Source: a virus
IMG/VR virus record: IMGVR_UViG_3300032053_004772
Location: 1-64,000 of that record
DNA length: 64,000 bases
Reading direction: 5' to 3' (one strand)
The position numbers were made by a program, and so were the translations under genes. A model generated the notes under the pieces. It had not been told where the DNA came from, made no database searches, and saw only the letters and a program-made list of their open reading frames with translations. Below are positions 7,411-14,940 of this stretch, piece after piece. The first letter of the stretch is position 1, and every line of letters begins with the position of its first letter.

Positions 7411-8294
7411 TGAAGGAAAGGTTTCTCGACTGGAAACCTTCGAAGGAGTCTGCAGGACTCTTTGTGCACATCGATAAGATCCTTGACTCTTATGAGAAGC
7501 AAGGATATCGTCTCACTCTCCGGCAGTTGTACTACCAGTTGGTCGCCAGGGATCTGATTCCGAACTCGACCAAGTCGTACGACAGACTCGGGAACATCAC
7601 TAACCGAGGTAGACTTGCAGGGTACATCGACTGGGCGATGATCGAAGATCGCGCTCGAACTCCGCGGGTGAATCCGCACTGGGATTCACCTAAGGATATC
7701 GTGCTCTCCGCAGCAAAGCAGTACTACGAGGCACGTTGGCCAGATCAAGAGTGGTACATAGAGGTTTGGTGCGAGAAAGACGCAGTCAGCAACATTCTGA
7801 ACCCGGTCTGTCGTCGGTGGGACGTGCTATTCTTAGCCAACCGCGGTTACAACTCGCAGACAGCGATGTACGATAGCTCAAAAAGGTTCCAGGAAGCGTT
7901 GGACGATAACAAATCGGTTCGCGTTCTATACTTCGGTGATCACGATCCTTCTGGGATCGATATGTCGGAAGACATTCAGAGGCGGTTGGGGTTGTTTCTT
8001 CAGGGTCCGGACGAGCTCTTCGAGAGTCTCGATCGCGTCGCACTGACGATGGAACAGATACGCCAGTATCGACCGCCTGAGAATCCAGCAAAGGAGGTTG
8101 ATCCTCGTTATGCGAAATACGCTGCGAAGTACGGAGAATCCTCTTGGGAGCTTGACGCTCTCGAACCAAGCGTGCTAGCTGCGCTGACCGAAAGTGCGAT
8201 TCAGCAGTACGCAGACGATACGATTTTCGAACAGGTTCAGGAAAGAGAGGAGAGTCGGAAGCAGCAGATTCGTAAGCTCGCTGAGAGTCTATAG
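7410..8294 (+). CDS. Spo11/topoisomerase VI subunit A-like TOPRIM protein
   Basis: A 294-residue protein with the two-part layout of the Spo11/topo VI-A family. The N-terminal winged-helix part has TLRQLYYQLV, placing a candidate catalytic tyrosine at Y41 or Y42. It is followed by a TOPRIM domain with the glutamate motif CEKDAVSNIL (E122) and the acidic pair GDHDPSG (D177, D179). These are the residues used for DNA transesterification and Mg2+ binding in that family. No B-type ATPase subunit is seen nearby, so it may act alone as a nuclease or nickase. Start ATG 7410 overlaps the previous stop. Confidence 0.75.
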   Translation: MKERFLDWKPSKESAGLFVHIDKILDSYEKQGYRLTLRQLYYQLVARDLIPNSTKSYDRLGNITNRGRLAGYIDWAMIEDRARTPRVNPHWDSPKDIVLSAAKQYYEARWPDQEWYIEVWCEKDAVSNILNPVCRRWDVLFLANRGYNSQTAMYDSSKRFQEALDDNKSVRVLYFGDHDPSGIDMSEDIQRRLGLFLQGPDELFESLDRVALTMEQIRQYRPPENPAKEVDPRYAKYAAKYGESSWELDALEPSVLAALTESAIQQYADDTIFEQVQEREESRKQQIRKLAESL

Positions 8295-8312
8295 TAGAGA
8301 GGAGAGTGGGAG

Positions 8313-8507
8313 ATGGAAAAGGTAAAACCGGTTGTAGAACTCGCAGGTAAGGACGGCAACGCGTTTGCGATTCTCGGATGCGTCCGGAGGGTTTTGAAGG
8401 AAGCTGGATACACTCCTACAGAAATCGAGGAGTTTTCGAAGCAGGCTATGAGTGGAGACTACGACCATTTGTTGCGGGTGTGTATGCAGTGGGCAACGAT
8501 CAAGTAA
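8313..8507 (+). CDS. Small conserved-type protein, 64 aa
   Basis: ATG 8313 follows GGAGAGTGGG. The N-terminal pattern KDGNAFAILG is one I associate with small proteins of phages and plasmids of unknown role. The rest is helical, with two cysteines. No catalytic motif is visible. Confidence 0.65.
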   Translation: MEKVKPVVELAGKDGNAFAILGCVRRVLKEAGYTPTEIEEFSKQAMSGDYDHLLRVCMQWATIK

Positions 8508-8553
8508 AGGATCTCCGTTGGAGACCGGTAATATCTAGAGTAGGAGGAATCGA

Positions 8554-8718
8554 ATGAAGATCAAGATTTTCAAGGGCTCTGCTCCGATCGTGGAAGAGAA
8601 GGTCAACGCGTTTCTCGAGGCGAATCCGCAGTTGGAGATGAAGAACTGCAAGGTTCAGGTCGCGACGAGGAACACCGAGAAGTCGGACGTTCTCGTCCTT
8701 CTGAAGTTTCCGGACTGA
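8554..8718 (+). CDS. Small hypothetical protein, 54 aa
   Basis: ATG 8554 has a strong AGGAGG ribosome binding site. The short product has a beta-alpha-beta pattern (KIKIFKG, helix, VQVATRNTEKSDVLVLLKF). Codon use agrees with its neighbours. Function unknown. A GC-rich non-coding tract begins directly after it. Confidence 0.6.
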   Translation: MKIKIFKGSAPIVEEKVNAFLEANPQLEMKNCKVQVATRNTEKSDVLVLLKFPD

Positions 8719-8833
8719 AAAGGTCGGTGAGCGTGACCGATGTAACACGCGGGCGCAGGCAGCGATCGAGACTGTGCGCAAAGAGAGTGGGGGTAGGGGC
8801 TCTCTCAGGTCGGTTGGAAGGCCGGCCACCCTT
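8719..8833 (+). ncRNA. GC-rich structured non-coding tract
   Basis: No reading frame fits this 115-base stretch, which is visibly richer in G and C than its surroundings. Four successive hairpins can be drawn: 8724-8728/8736-8740, 8753-8758/8772-8779 (2-nt bulge), 8782-8787/8800-8805 with a G-rich 12-nt loop, and 8808-8813/8822-8827 (one G-T pair). It directly abuts tRNA-Cys and may be co-processed with it. No known RNA family recognised. Confidence 0.4.
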
Positions 8834-8905
8834 GCGCTGTTGGTGAAGTGGGAACACGTCGGTCTGCAAAATCGGTACGAGGGAGTTCAATCCTCCCACA
8901 GCGCT
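8834..8905 (+). tRNA. tRNA-Cys (GCA)
   Basis: A complete cloverleaf can be folded: 7-bp acceptor stem (8834-8840 with 8898-8904), short D arm (8843-8857), 5-bp anticodon stem around the loop 8864-8870 with anticodon GCA at 8866-8868, and a 5-bp T stem (8881-8885/8893-8897) with loop TTCAATC. The discriminator base 8905 is T, as expected for cysteine tRNAs. CCA is not encoded. It is the only tRNA found in the window. Confidence 0.92.
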
Positions 8906-8918
8906 TAGGAGGAGAACG

Positions 8919-9113
8919 ATGGACCACGATGCGAAGATCTCTGAGGTGTTTCAGCTGCAAAAGCTTAAGACGGATTGGCTCGGACTAGAACATGCTCTCC
9001 GAGAAGTTCTTCGTGGTTACAGACACAACGAGTTCTCTTCCGTGAACGCCATGAAGTACATCGACGGGTACATCGGAGCGTACACCCTTCGCGGACAGGA
9101 GCTACCGGAGTAG
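8919..9113 (+). CDS. Small hypothetical protein, 64 aa
   Basis: ATG 8919 has AGGAGG upstream and follows tRNA-Cys by 13 bases. The product is helical and charged, ending in a short Tyr/Gly-rich part. No family recognised. Confidence 0.6.
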   Translation: MDHDAKISEVFQLQKLKTDWLGLEHALREVLRGYRHNEFSSVNAMKYIDGYIGAYTLRGQELPE

Positions 9114-9155
9114 ACTTTCGTCTCTGTGACACGGTATTACTAGTAGGAGGAAGAG

Positions 9156-9542
9156 ATGTCAGAGAAACGCTTCCAGAGGATGATCCGTCGGAAGACGTGG
9201 ACATCTATCACGATAGTTCTGCTGGTACTCGGAGTTGTGGTACTCGGAGGATACGCTGTTCTGAGAGTCTTTGAGTTTGCGTTAGGTAGTTTTCCGGTGG
9301 TCTTCACCATCTACCTGATTCTCTCCGTAGTTAACGTGTTAACCGTCTGGGCATTCCGAGGTATCGGTCGTCAGGACGACTTCTACTCTATTGTGAGAGA
9401 GTACTCTGTATCACAGCTCGAACGGTTTCGCAGCGAAATCGACAACGCGATCGAGGAGTTGAAGGCAGAGGAGATGATTTCGCAGTCCTCTCTTAACGCG
9501 GGTCTTCGCGTAGCAAGACAGGAAGCAGGAGAAGCAAAATGA
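9156..9542 (+). CDS. Two-helix membrane protein, candidate holin
   Basis: A 128-residue protein with two predicted transmembrane helices (about residues 15-38 and 47-69) separated by a very short turn. A cytoplasmic-type, charged, coiled-coil-prone tail follows. It overlaps the M15 peptidase gene by four bases, so it probably forms a lysis pair with it, permeabilising the inner membrane. Topology fits a class II holin, but the long tail is unusual and another membrane role is possible. Confidence 0.6.
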   Translation: MSEKRFQRMIRRKTWTSITIVLLVLGVVVLGGYAVLRVFEFALGSFPVVFTIYLILSVVNVLTVWAFRGIGRQDDFYSIVREYSVSQLERFRSEIDNAIEELKAEEMISQSSLNAGLRVARQEAGEAK

Positions 9543-10120
9543 TCCCACTGAGAGACGTTCCTCACGGTCTTCGAGCTATTAAGGCTCGATACGGTGATCC
9601 AGACGTAGACAGTGACCTCATCGGTGATGACACGTTCTGGAACGAGAAACTAGTCGTTCGCTCTCTTCCGTTTAAGATGAAGAACTCGTGGAACGATGTG
9701 ATGGTGTCGAAGGTTCGTGTTCACGTAGACGTGTGGCCGTCACTGGAGGATGCACTTTACGAGATCTTGATGCAGGCAGGAGAGAGGTATCTCGCAGAGC
9801 GCAACTTTCGGGTAGATGAAGGAGTAGCTCTAGAAGACGCTCTTCGAGTTGCTGGTGAAGCGTATCTGATCGCGAACGGCTATCACGTACTCGGTGGGAT
9901 CTACAACTTCCGACAGATGAGAGGGTATCCTGCTCTCTCCACTCACTCGTGGGGTATCGCAATCGACATCAATCCTCACCTTGCTCCGTTTAAGGAGAAG
10001 CCGAATCAACCGAAGTTTATCGTAGACATCTTCAAGACTCGAGGATGGAATTGGGGCGGTGACTGGTATCCCAAGTACAACTACGACGGGATGCACTTTC
10101 AGGCGTGCACAGGATATTGA
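9539..10120 (+). CDS. M15-family peptidoglycan peptidase (endolysin)
   Basis: A 193-residue enzyme with the zinc-peptidase M15 signature: STHSWGIAIDINP supplies His136 and Asp143, and YDGMHFQ supplies the third ligand His186. The family cleaves peptide cross-bridges in peptidoglycan (L-Ala-D-Glu or D-Ala-D-Ala bonds). There is no signal peptide or cell-wall-binding domain, so export would need the adjacent membrane protein. The N-terminal 100 residues are not recognised. A virion-associated role is possible because a head gene follows. Confidence 0.85.
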   Translation: MIPLRDVPHGLRAIKARYGDPDVDSDLIGDDTFWNEKLVVRSLPFKMKNSWNDVMVSKVRVHVDVWPSLEDALYEILMQAGERYLAERNFRVDEGVALEDALRVAGEAYLIANGYHVLGGIYNFRQMRGYPALSTHSWGIAIDINPHLAPFKEKPNQPKFIVDIFKTRGWNWGGDWYPKYNYDGMHFQACTGY

Positions 10121-10129
10121 GGAGGTAAG

Positions 10130-10360
10130 ATGAGCGGTCTTACGGAAGTCGGAAAACAGTGGGTTTTGAAGTCGATTCCTTCTCTTAAAGGAGAGGTTCA
10201 GATTTCTGTTGTCGGCATCGAGCAAAAGTTCGTGCGTATCTGCTTTGAGCTGTGTGGTGTAGACGGATGTTTGTTTCGATCTGAAGAAGTGAGGCTGCGC
10301 GTCGGAGAGTCCGCCCGTCTTGCGGGATCTGCTTTGACGTTGTCTCTTAAGGTTATCTAA
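10130..10360 (+). CDS. Hypothetical protein, 76 aa
   Basis: ATG 10130 has a GAGGAGG site. The protein is beta-rich with three cysteines and no membrane segment. Its stop overlaps the minor capsid start by one base. It may be a small structural component, inferred only from its position. Confidence 0.6.
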   Translation: MSGLTEVGKQWVLKSIPSLKGEVQISVVGIEQKFVRICFELCGVDGCLFRSEEVRLRVGESARLAGSALTLSLKVI

Positions 10361-11208
10361 TGCCTGACATCGAATGGTACGTTAACGGACTAGACAAACT
10401 ACTCGGGAACTCCATTGGGGAGATGCAGGACTTCACTGCTCGATACCTTCGTGATATGGGTACCGTGATGCAGGCAGAAGATATCCTTTCTGCGATTGAT
10501 ACTCGGAAGTACTCTATCGACGAACTTACGGATATGATCGCGAAGAAGATCCGTGAACTCAATCTGACAGACCCGAACCGGCTCGGAAAGCTTCCGATCG
10601 TGTGCAAAGACGGAATTACGAGGTACTACGATCCGGATTGGTGGAGTCAAACTATTGCTCGTACTCGTGCGATGACCCTCAACGAAGAGGGTCTGCATAA
10701 CGAGATGCTGCGCTCTGGATACGATTTGGTGATCGTCTCTATTGGCGGTTCTGGAGACGAGTGCAGGAACTGGGAGGGTAAGATCCTCTCACTTACAGGG
10801 AAGACTCCTGGATTTCCTACCGTAGAGCAAGCAAGACGATCGGGTGAGATCTTTCACGTGAACTGCGTTCATTCGTCTTCACCCTTTATCGTAGCGGGTC
10901 CTCAAGAAGCTCAAGAGATTTGGGGTCGAGACGATCTACCTTCTGCTGCGATAGAACAACTAAAGACGATTACGAAGTTTCAAGACCTCGTTGCTCAGAT
11001 GGTTGAAGCTTCTTTAGTACGAGCAGCAGCGACACGAGTTATGACTTTAGTAAGTGGAGAGACCGTTCAGGTAGGAGATGCAGTACTAGCTCTTCGGAAT
11101 TCTCGTTGGGTAACCGCTCAGATCGTAGAACTTGAGAGTGCTGAACGCGCTTTGGTATCTAAGGAGGGTGTGAGTTGGCTCGTATCTCGATATCAGATTA
11201 GGAGGTAG
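10360..11208 (+). CDS. Minor capsid / head morphogenesis protein
   Basis: A 282-residue protein resembling phage minor capsid proteins of the Mu gpF / min_cap2 kind. An N-terminal helical half is followed by RTRAMTLNEEG and then the typical motif set ECRNWEGKILSLTG, a Pro-containing linker, GEIFHVNCVHS, where conserved Asp, Cys and His cluster. The last 60 residues add a small beta domain. It usually works with the portal during head assembly or DNA ejection. Here it is separated from the portal by about 7 kb of que and accessory genes. Confidence 0.75.
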   Translation: MPDIEWYVNGLDKLLGNSIGEMQDFTARYLRDMGTVMQAEDILSAIDTRKYSIDELTDMIAKKIRELNLTDPNRLGKLPIVCKDGITRYYDPDWWSQTIARTRAMTLNEEGLHNEMLRSGYDLVIVSIGGSGDECRNWEGKILSLTGKTPGFPTVEQARRSGEIFHVNCVHSSSPFIVAGPQEAQEIWGRDDLPSAAIEQLKTITKFQDLVAQMVEASLVRAAATRVMTLVSGETVQVGDAVLALRNSRWVTAQIVELESAERALVSKEGVSWLVSRYQIRR

Positions 11209-11210
11209 AG

Positions 11211-11381
11211 ATGGCTAAACAACCGATTCAAAAGGCTCGCGCTGTTGAAGCAGGTCCAACTTCTGTACAGTTGGATCCGATCCTTCGACAACTCGGACTA
11301 GCCGACATCCGAATCAACAAGATGTCGGTCTCCGAGAAGATCTCGTACATCAAGAAGCTCGGTTTACCGGTTCCGAAGTGA
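11211..11381 (+). CDS. Small hypothetical protein, 56 aa
   Basis: ATG 11211 follows AGGAGGTAG, two bases after the minor capsid stop. The protein is basic and helical, with the phrase LRQLGLADIRINKMS. Likely translated with the head gene. Function unknown. Confidence 0.6.
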   Translation: MAKQPIQKARAVEAGPTSVQLDPILRQLGLADIRINKMSVSEKISYIKKLGLPVPK

Positions 11382-11426
11382 GTCGGTATTTCTTTTATTA
11401 AGTAGGTCTCAGAGAAAGGAGACAAG

Positions 11427-11837
11427 ATGACGACAGAGATTGCGATTAGGGTCGGAAATGGATCAGTCGAAAATCGGCAACTAACCGATGAGCAGGCTGA
11501 CAAGTTGCAGAACTACAAGACTTTCGCGAGTCACAGCTCTCTAGCGATTGCCGTGATCGAGATCGTCTCGTGGTTTTGTCGAGACTGGTCGAGGCGAACG
11601 CTGCTAACGCCGGAAATTCGGAGTTTAGCTAGAAGCACTAGTCAGACACCTCAACAAGTCGCCGAGCGTCTCGGATGTGCGGAGTCGTACGCTCGTACGT
11701 TGATGAGTTCCGGAGAGATTCCGAGCAAGAACGTTGGATCCGGATCGTTGAAGAAACACTGGGTAACAACTCTCGAAGCGGTCCTTGAGTATCAAGAGAA
11801 AGCGACGTCACCTTCAGAGCCATTTAAAGCCATTTAA
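11427..11837 (+). CDS. Helix-turn-helix DNA-binding protein
   Basis: A 136-residue protein with AAAGGAG before the ATG. Residues 75-125 look like an excisionase/MerR-type winged helix: TPQQVAERLGCAESYARTLMSSGEIP, quoted here in parts, gives helix, turn, recognition helix and the I-P wing. The N-terminal half is not recognised. With no integrase in the window, a transcription-regulator or DNA-packaging role is more likely than excision, but this is inference. Confidence 0.6.
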   Translation: MTTEIAIRVGNGSVENRQLTDEQADKLQNYKTFASHSSLAIAVIEIVSWFCRDWSRRTLLTPEIRSLARSTSQTPQQVAERLGCAESYARTLMSSGEIPSKNVGSGSLKKHWVTTLEAVLEYQEKATSPSEPFKAI

Positions 11838-11901
11838 GAACACACCTAGTCGTGAGATGCATATCACGACGTGAACTTCACACCTCAGGAAGGAGGAACG
11901 A

Positions 11902-12297
11902 GTGAAGAGACTGCTACTGTTTCTGTTGGCGGTAGTTTTCCTACTCGTTGGCACTTTCGGATTTGGGCAGATCAATCGATTCGTGAGGGTGGACAGCCCG
12001 ACGGTCGAAGCGATCATCGCCCTCGGAGTGTCCGATGGGAAGACCGTCCTCGCTACTGTAGATCGCGAGTCCCCTATCTCGTTGATCCAGTGGGGAGTCA
12101 CCTTCGATGCCGTAACCTATTGTTTGCTGAACACTCGGAACGACCTCTATGATTCTTTCGAGATCGTCGTTCCAGACTTCAGTCTCGGTTCGGTCATCGA
12201 ACAATCGTTAGGACTCGATACACGGTGGCAGGATTATCCTCTCCTGCTGATTCAAGAAGGCCCCGGTCAGGGGGCCCTACAAGTGCTGACCATATAA
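11902..12297 (+). CDS. Exported protein with signal peptide
   Basis: Starts at GTG 11902 after GGAAGGAGG. The N-terminus is a clear Sec signal (MKRLLLFLLAVVFLLVG) with a possible cleavage after FGFG at about residue 22, leaving a ~110-residue beta-rich periplasmic or secreted domain. A single uncleaved anchor is also possible. An exported phage protein may act in superinfection exclusion or host-surface change. A terminator follows directly. Confidence 0.65.
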   Translation: MKRLLLFLLAVVFLLVGTFGFGQINRFVRVDSPTVEAIIALGVSDGKTVLATVDRESPISLIQWGVTFDAVTYCLLNTRNDLYDSFEIVVPDFSLGSVIEQSLGLDTRWQDYPLLLIQEGPGQGALQVLTI

Positions 12298-12320
12298 TGA
12301 GGATGACTTTGTGAGTGTAG

Positions 12321-12349
12321 GGAGCCTGTCTTTGGACGGGCTCCTTTTT
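12321..12349 (+). terminator. Intrinsic terminator
   Basis: Stem GGAGCC-GTC paired with GAC-GGCTCC (12321-12344, one internal mismatch) around a TTTG loop, followed by five T residues. It closes the transcription unit that starts at P1 and separates it from the scaffold/capsid genes. Confidence 0.85.
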
Positions 12350-12368
12350 CCATCAACAGAGGGTAGAG

Positions 12369-12662
12369 ATGAGCGTAATCGATCCTGTTTTGACGAATCC
12401 GAGTATCGTTGCGTATCAGAGAGAGATTCGCAAACTTCGAGAGTTGCTGGAAGCGAGAGATTCTGAGCATCACAGTTCCACTAAGTCGATCGATCTTTTA
12501 GATGAAGCTTGCGACGACGCAGAGATGCGAGCAACGACAGCAGAGAAGAAGCTCACTCGAATTCGAGATCAGGTGTTTCTTGCAATAGGTTACGCTCGAG
12601 TAGGAGCACACGATCAAGTGTGGCTCTGCCTTCAACGAATCCAGAACGCAGTAGTGAGGTAA
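12369..12662 (+). CDS. Coiled-coil hypothetical protein, 97 aa
   Basis: Begins at ATG 12369 shortly after the terminator. Residues 18-70 form a charged heptad-like helix (EIRKLRELLEARD, TAEKKLTRIRDQ). No membrane segment. It may be a small accessory of head assembly given the following genes, which is inference. Confidence 0.6.
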   Translation: MSVIDPVLTNPSIVAYQREIRKLRELLEARDSEHHSSTKSIDLLDEACDDAEMRATTAEKKLTRIRDQVFLAIGYARVGAHDQVWLCLQRIQNAVVR

Positions 12663-12665
12663 CGT

Positions 12666-12833
12666 ATGCCGAAACAATACGGTCGAGATAAGAAAGGTGC
12701 TTGGGTGAAGTGGGGAGCTCACGGAAAGAAGTACCACTACAAGGCATCAAGTAAGTCTGCAAGAGCACGAGCTGTAAAGCAGGCAAACAAGCAAGCCTCT
12801 GCAATTTACGCTTCCGGATATAAAGGAAGATAA
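12666..12833 (+). CDS. Small basic head-region protein, 55 aa
   Basis: Very basic 55-residue protein, W/Y-rich at the start and ending IYASGYKGR after a Lys/Ala/Arg helix. Short proteins ending in an xAIYASGY phrase occur beside phage capsid genes, but their role is not established. No obvious ribosome binding site apart from GAGGTAACGT. Confidence 0.55.
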   Translation: MPKQYGRDKKGAWVKWGAHGKKYHYKASSKSARARAVKQANKQASAIYASGYKGR

Positions 12834-12916
12834 TCCTCTTTCTTCCGTTTACTTCCGTTCTCCAACCCTTTATTTCTAGAAAGATCTATTTTCTCGTTAC
12901 GGAGGAAAAGAGTAAC

Positions 12917-13630
12917 ATGAATATGGACGAGTTCCAGAAGGTTCATCTTCAGTGGTTTGCTGAAGAGGAAGCTGCAGAAGAAGGCGAAGAAGAGGGGGCT
13001 GAGAGTAAGCCGAAGTCGGGTACTCAGCAGGATGAGCTTGATACTCTCACAGTAGACGGACTCTCGGAAGAAGAACTGAAGGCTTTAGTTCGGAAACTGG
13101 GAGAGAGTAACAAGAAACTCTCACTGAAGTCTCGTGAGCTACTTCGTGAAGTGATGGAGAAGAAGACCAAACTTCGCGACGTGGAGAAAAGGGATGAGGA
13201 AGCTCGCGAGAAAGCTCTTAAGGAGAAAGAGGAGTTCAAAAAGCTCTTTGAGGATCTCAAACCCAAGTACGAGATTCTCGCTGGAGACGTCGCGAAGACT
13301 CTTTCTCACTTCGAGACCGAGCTTATAGAGCTCAAAGCGCAGTTACCTGAGCAGTATCACAAGTTGATACCGAAGGTAGACGTGCGTGATCAAGTCCTGT
13401 GGATTCGCGAGTTCGTGCAAGCGATTCCGGCTGCTGCACCTGTCGCTGCGGGAGCACCTGGATCTGCACCTGAGAAGAAGACCGTCGGTGCGGCAGGTAG
13501 CCCTCCGGGTAAACCTGTCACTGGTAAGGATGCGGGTGTGAAAGCGATCGAGGATCAAATTCGCAACTGCAAGAGTGCAGACGAACTTGCTAAACTTCTA
13601 CGTTCACATGGCGGTAGCCCAAACGTCTGA
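12917..13630 (+). CDS. Scaffolding protein
   Basis: A 237-residue, highly charged protein immediately before the major capsid gene. It begins with the LQWFAEE phrase that commonly opens phage scaffold or capsid precursors, then an acidic region, a long coiled coil (about residues 60-120) and a Pro/Ala/Gly-rich linker. It ends in a helical segment that could bind capsid protein. Scaffolds direct procapsid assembly and then leave. The call rests on composition and position, not on a conserved catalytic motif. GGAGG lies upstream of ATG 12917. Confidence 0.75.
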   Translation: MNMDEFQKVHLQWFAEEEAAEEGEEEGAESKPKSGTQQDELDTLTVDGLSEEELKALVRKLGESNKKLSLKSRELLREVMEKKTKLRDVEKRDEEAREKALKEKEEFKKLFEDLKPKYEILAGDVAKTLSHFETELIELKAQLPEQYHKLIPKVDVRDQVLWIREFVQAIPAAAPVAAGAPGSAPEKKTVGAAGSPPGKPVTGKDAGVKAIEDQIRNCKSADELAKLLRSHGGSPNV

Positions 13631-13707
13631 TGATAGAGTCTGCGGTATTGCAGCACGGTAATGTCCTGTGTCGGACACGGTAAACACCAAATACAGAGAG
13701 GAACAAG

Positions 13708-14658
13708 ATGGCTGAAACTTCTACCACCACGCTTACCGGTCTAGTAAAGACTGCGTATAGCAAAGCGGTTGAGTTCGCTTTCCAGCCCCAGTTGTTCTTT
13801 GCGCAGTTTGCGCAGAGTAAGAGCTGGTCGATTGCGGACCGCGACCCGATGCCGGGCGATACTGTCAGCTTCACCATCTTCGGCAATCTCGCTGTAGCCA
13901 CCGGTGCTCTGTCGGAGACGGGTGATCCGACTGCGGCCTCGATGTCCAAGACTCAGAAATCGATAACGATGTATGAGTACGGACAGCGGGTGACCACCAC
14001 GCAGAAACTTCGGACTCTGTCCTTCGCGAACATTGACATGGCTGCCGCGCGCGTTGTCGGAGACTCCATGGGGAAGTCTGTCGACCTTATCGCTCGTGCT
14101 GCTTTCGACGCCGGCACCGCTGCTGCGTACATCAAGTACGCCTCCGGTACTCAGGCATCTCACGTCCTGGACTCCGCAGGGAGCCGTCTGACCGCTGTTG
14201 ACGTTCGCTATGCCTTCAACCGGCTAGCAAGAAATAACGTCATCAAGCCGGACGGTCGATTCTATATCGCAGTTGTGCACCCGGATGTCGTGCATGATCT
14301 GCGAGCAGAGACCGGAGCTGGGTCTTGGCGGAATCCTAAGGAGTACGTCGAGCCTGCTCAGATCTACAACGGTGAAGTTGGAGAGTTCGAGGGTTTCCGG
14401 TTCATCGTTACCACGAACTCTAAGGTCGAGAACGGTGGAGCTTCCGGTGCCGTGGATCTGTACACCTGCTACTTCTTCGGGTATCAGGCGGTAGGGTTCG
14501 CGGAAGGTATCGCTCCAGCGATGGGAACCTCCGGACCGTTCGATGCCTTACAGCGGTTGGTGAACGTCTACTGGTACGGACTGATGGGATTTGGACCGCT
14601 CCGTGTTGAGTCGGTCTTCAAGTTCTATTGTTCCTCCAGCGTAGGCGATAACACCTAA
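13708..14658 (+). CDS. Major capsid protein, N4-gp56 family type
   Basis: A 316-residue protein resembling the N4-gp56 family of HK97-fold major capsid proteins: the N-terminal phrase TTLTGLVKTAYSKAVEFAF, a PGDTVSFTIFGNL strand, the YEYGQRVTTTQKLR region and VVHPDVVHDLRAE in the P domain. It is the expected abundant shell protein, and its codons look more optimised (GC-ending) than its neighbours, as for highly expressed genes. It follows the scaffold by 77 bases and is closed by a strong terminator. Confidence 0.85.
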   Translation: MAETSTTTLTGLVKTAYSKAVEFAFQPQLFFAQFAQSKSWSIADRDPMPGDTVSFTIFGNLAVATGALSETGDPTAASMSKTQKSITMYEYGQRVTTTQKLRTLSFANIDMAAARVVGDSMGKSVDLIARAAFDAGTAAAYIKYASGTQASHVLDSAGSRLTAVDVRYAFNRLARNNVIKPDGRFYIAVVHPDVVHDLRAETGAGSWRNPKEYVEPAQIYNGEVGEFEGFRFIVTTNSKVENGGASGAVDLYTCYFFGYQAVGFAEGIAPAMGTSGPFDALQRLVNVYWYGLMGFGPLRVESVFKFYCSSSVGDNT

Positions 14659-14682
14659 TTCGCTGCGTGACGAGACAAAAGA

Positions 14683-14721
14683 GAGGCGGCAGAATCTTCG
14701 GACTCTGACCGCCTCTTCTTT
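14683..14721 (+). terminator. Intrinsic terminator after the capsid gene
   Basis: Seven-bp GC stem GAGGCGG/CCGCCTC (14683-14689 with 14709-14715), extended inward by CAGA/TCTG with one bulged base, then TTCTTTTATT. It would end the scaffold/capsid transcript. Confidence 0.9.
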
Positions 14722-14940
14722 TATTAGGTCCTAAGGTCCTAAGGACCGAAGGTAAAGTGGTCTCGATGACAAGCGGTATTTCTCTTGAAAGGAACCGAGT
14801 GGCATTATCGCCGTCAGAACGCGGACGCAAGAAGTGCCACCGAAAATACCATCTCTTGAAAAAGGATACTGAATTAGAAGGCTATGGTTTCTACGAAACT
14901 TAGCATAGGGTATACGTCTCTTTAGAAGGAGAAACTGACC
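14722..14940 (+). promoter_or_regulatory. Structured leader before the glycosylation genes
   Basis: This 219-base gap has no plausible gene. It contains a GGTCCTAA direct repeat forming a hairpin (14727-14747) and a long-range stem GGTATTT/AAATACC (14775-14781 with 14844-14850). Inside that stem are GTGGCA/TGCCAC (14799-14804 with 14835-14840). A further hairpin lies around GTTTC-TAC-GAAAC near 14887-14899. TCTCTTGAAA occurs twice (14781, 14852). It could be a regulatory leader or small RNA. No known family or convincing promoter recognised. Confidence 0.4.

Noticed and set aside
12834-12916. TTTCTAGAAA palindrome upstream of the scaffold gene
   Set aside because: A simple 10-base palindrome with no matched second copy or terminator features; not a convincing regulatory site.
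13631-13707. Small palindromes near TGTCC/GGACA in the capsid leader
   Set aside because: Only five base pairs and no T run, so not enough for a terminator or RNA claim.
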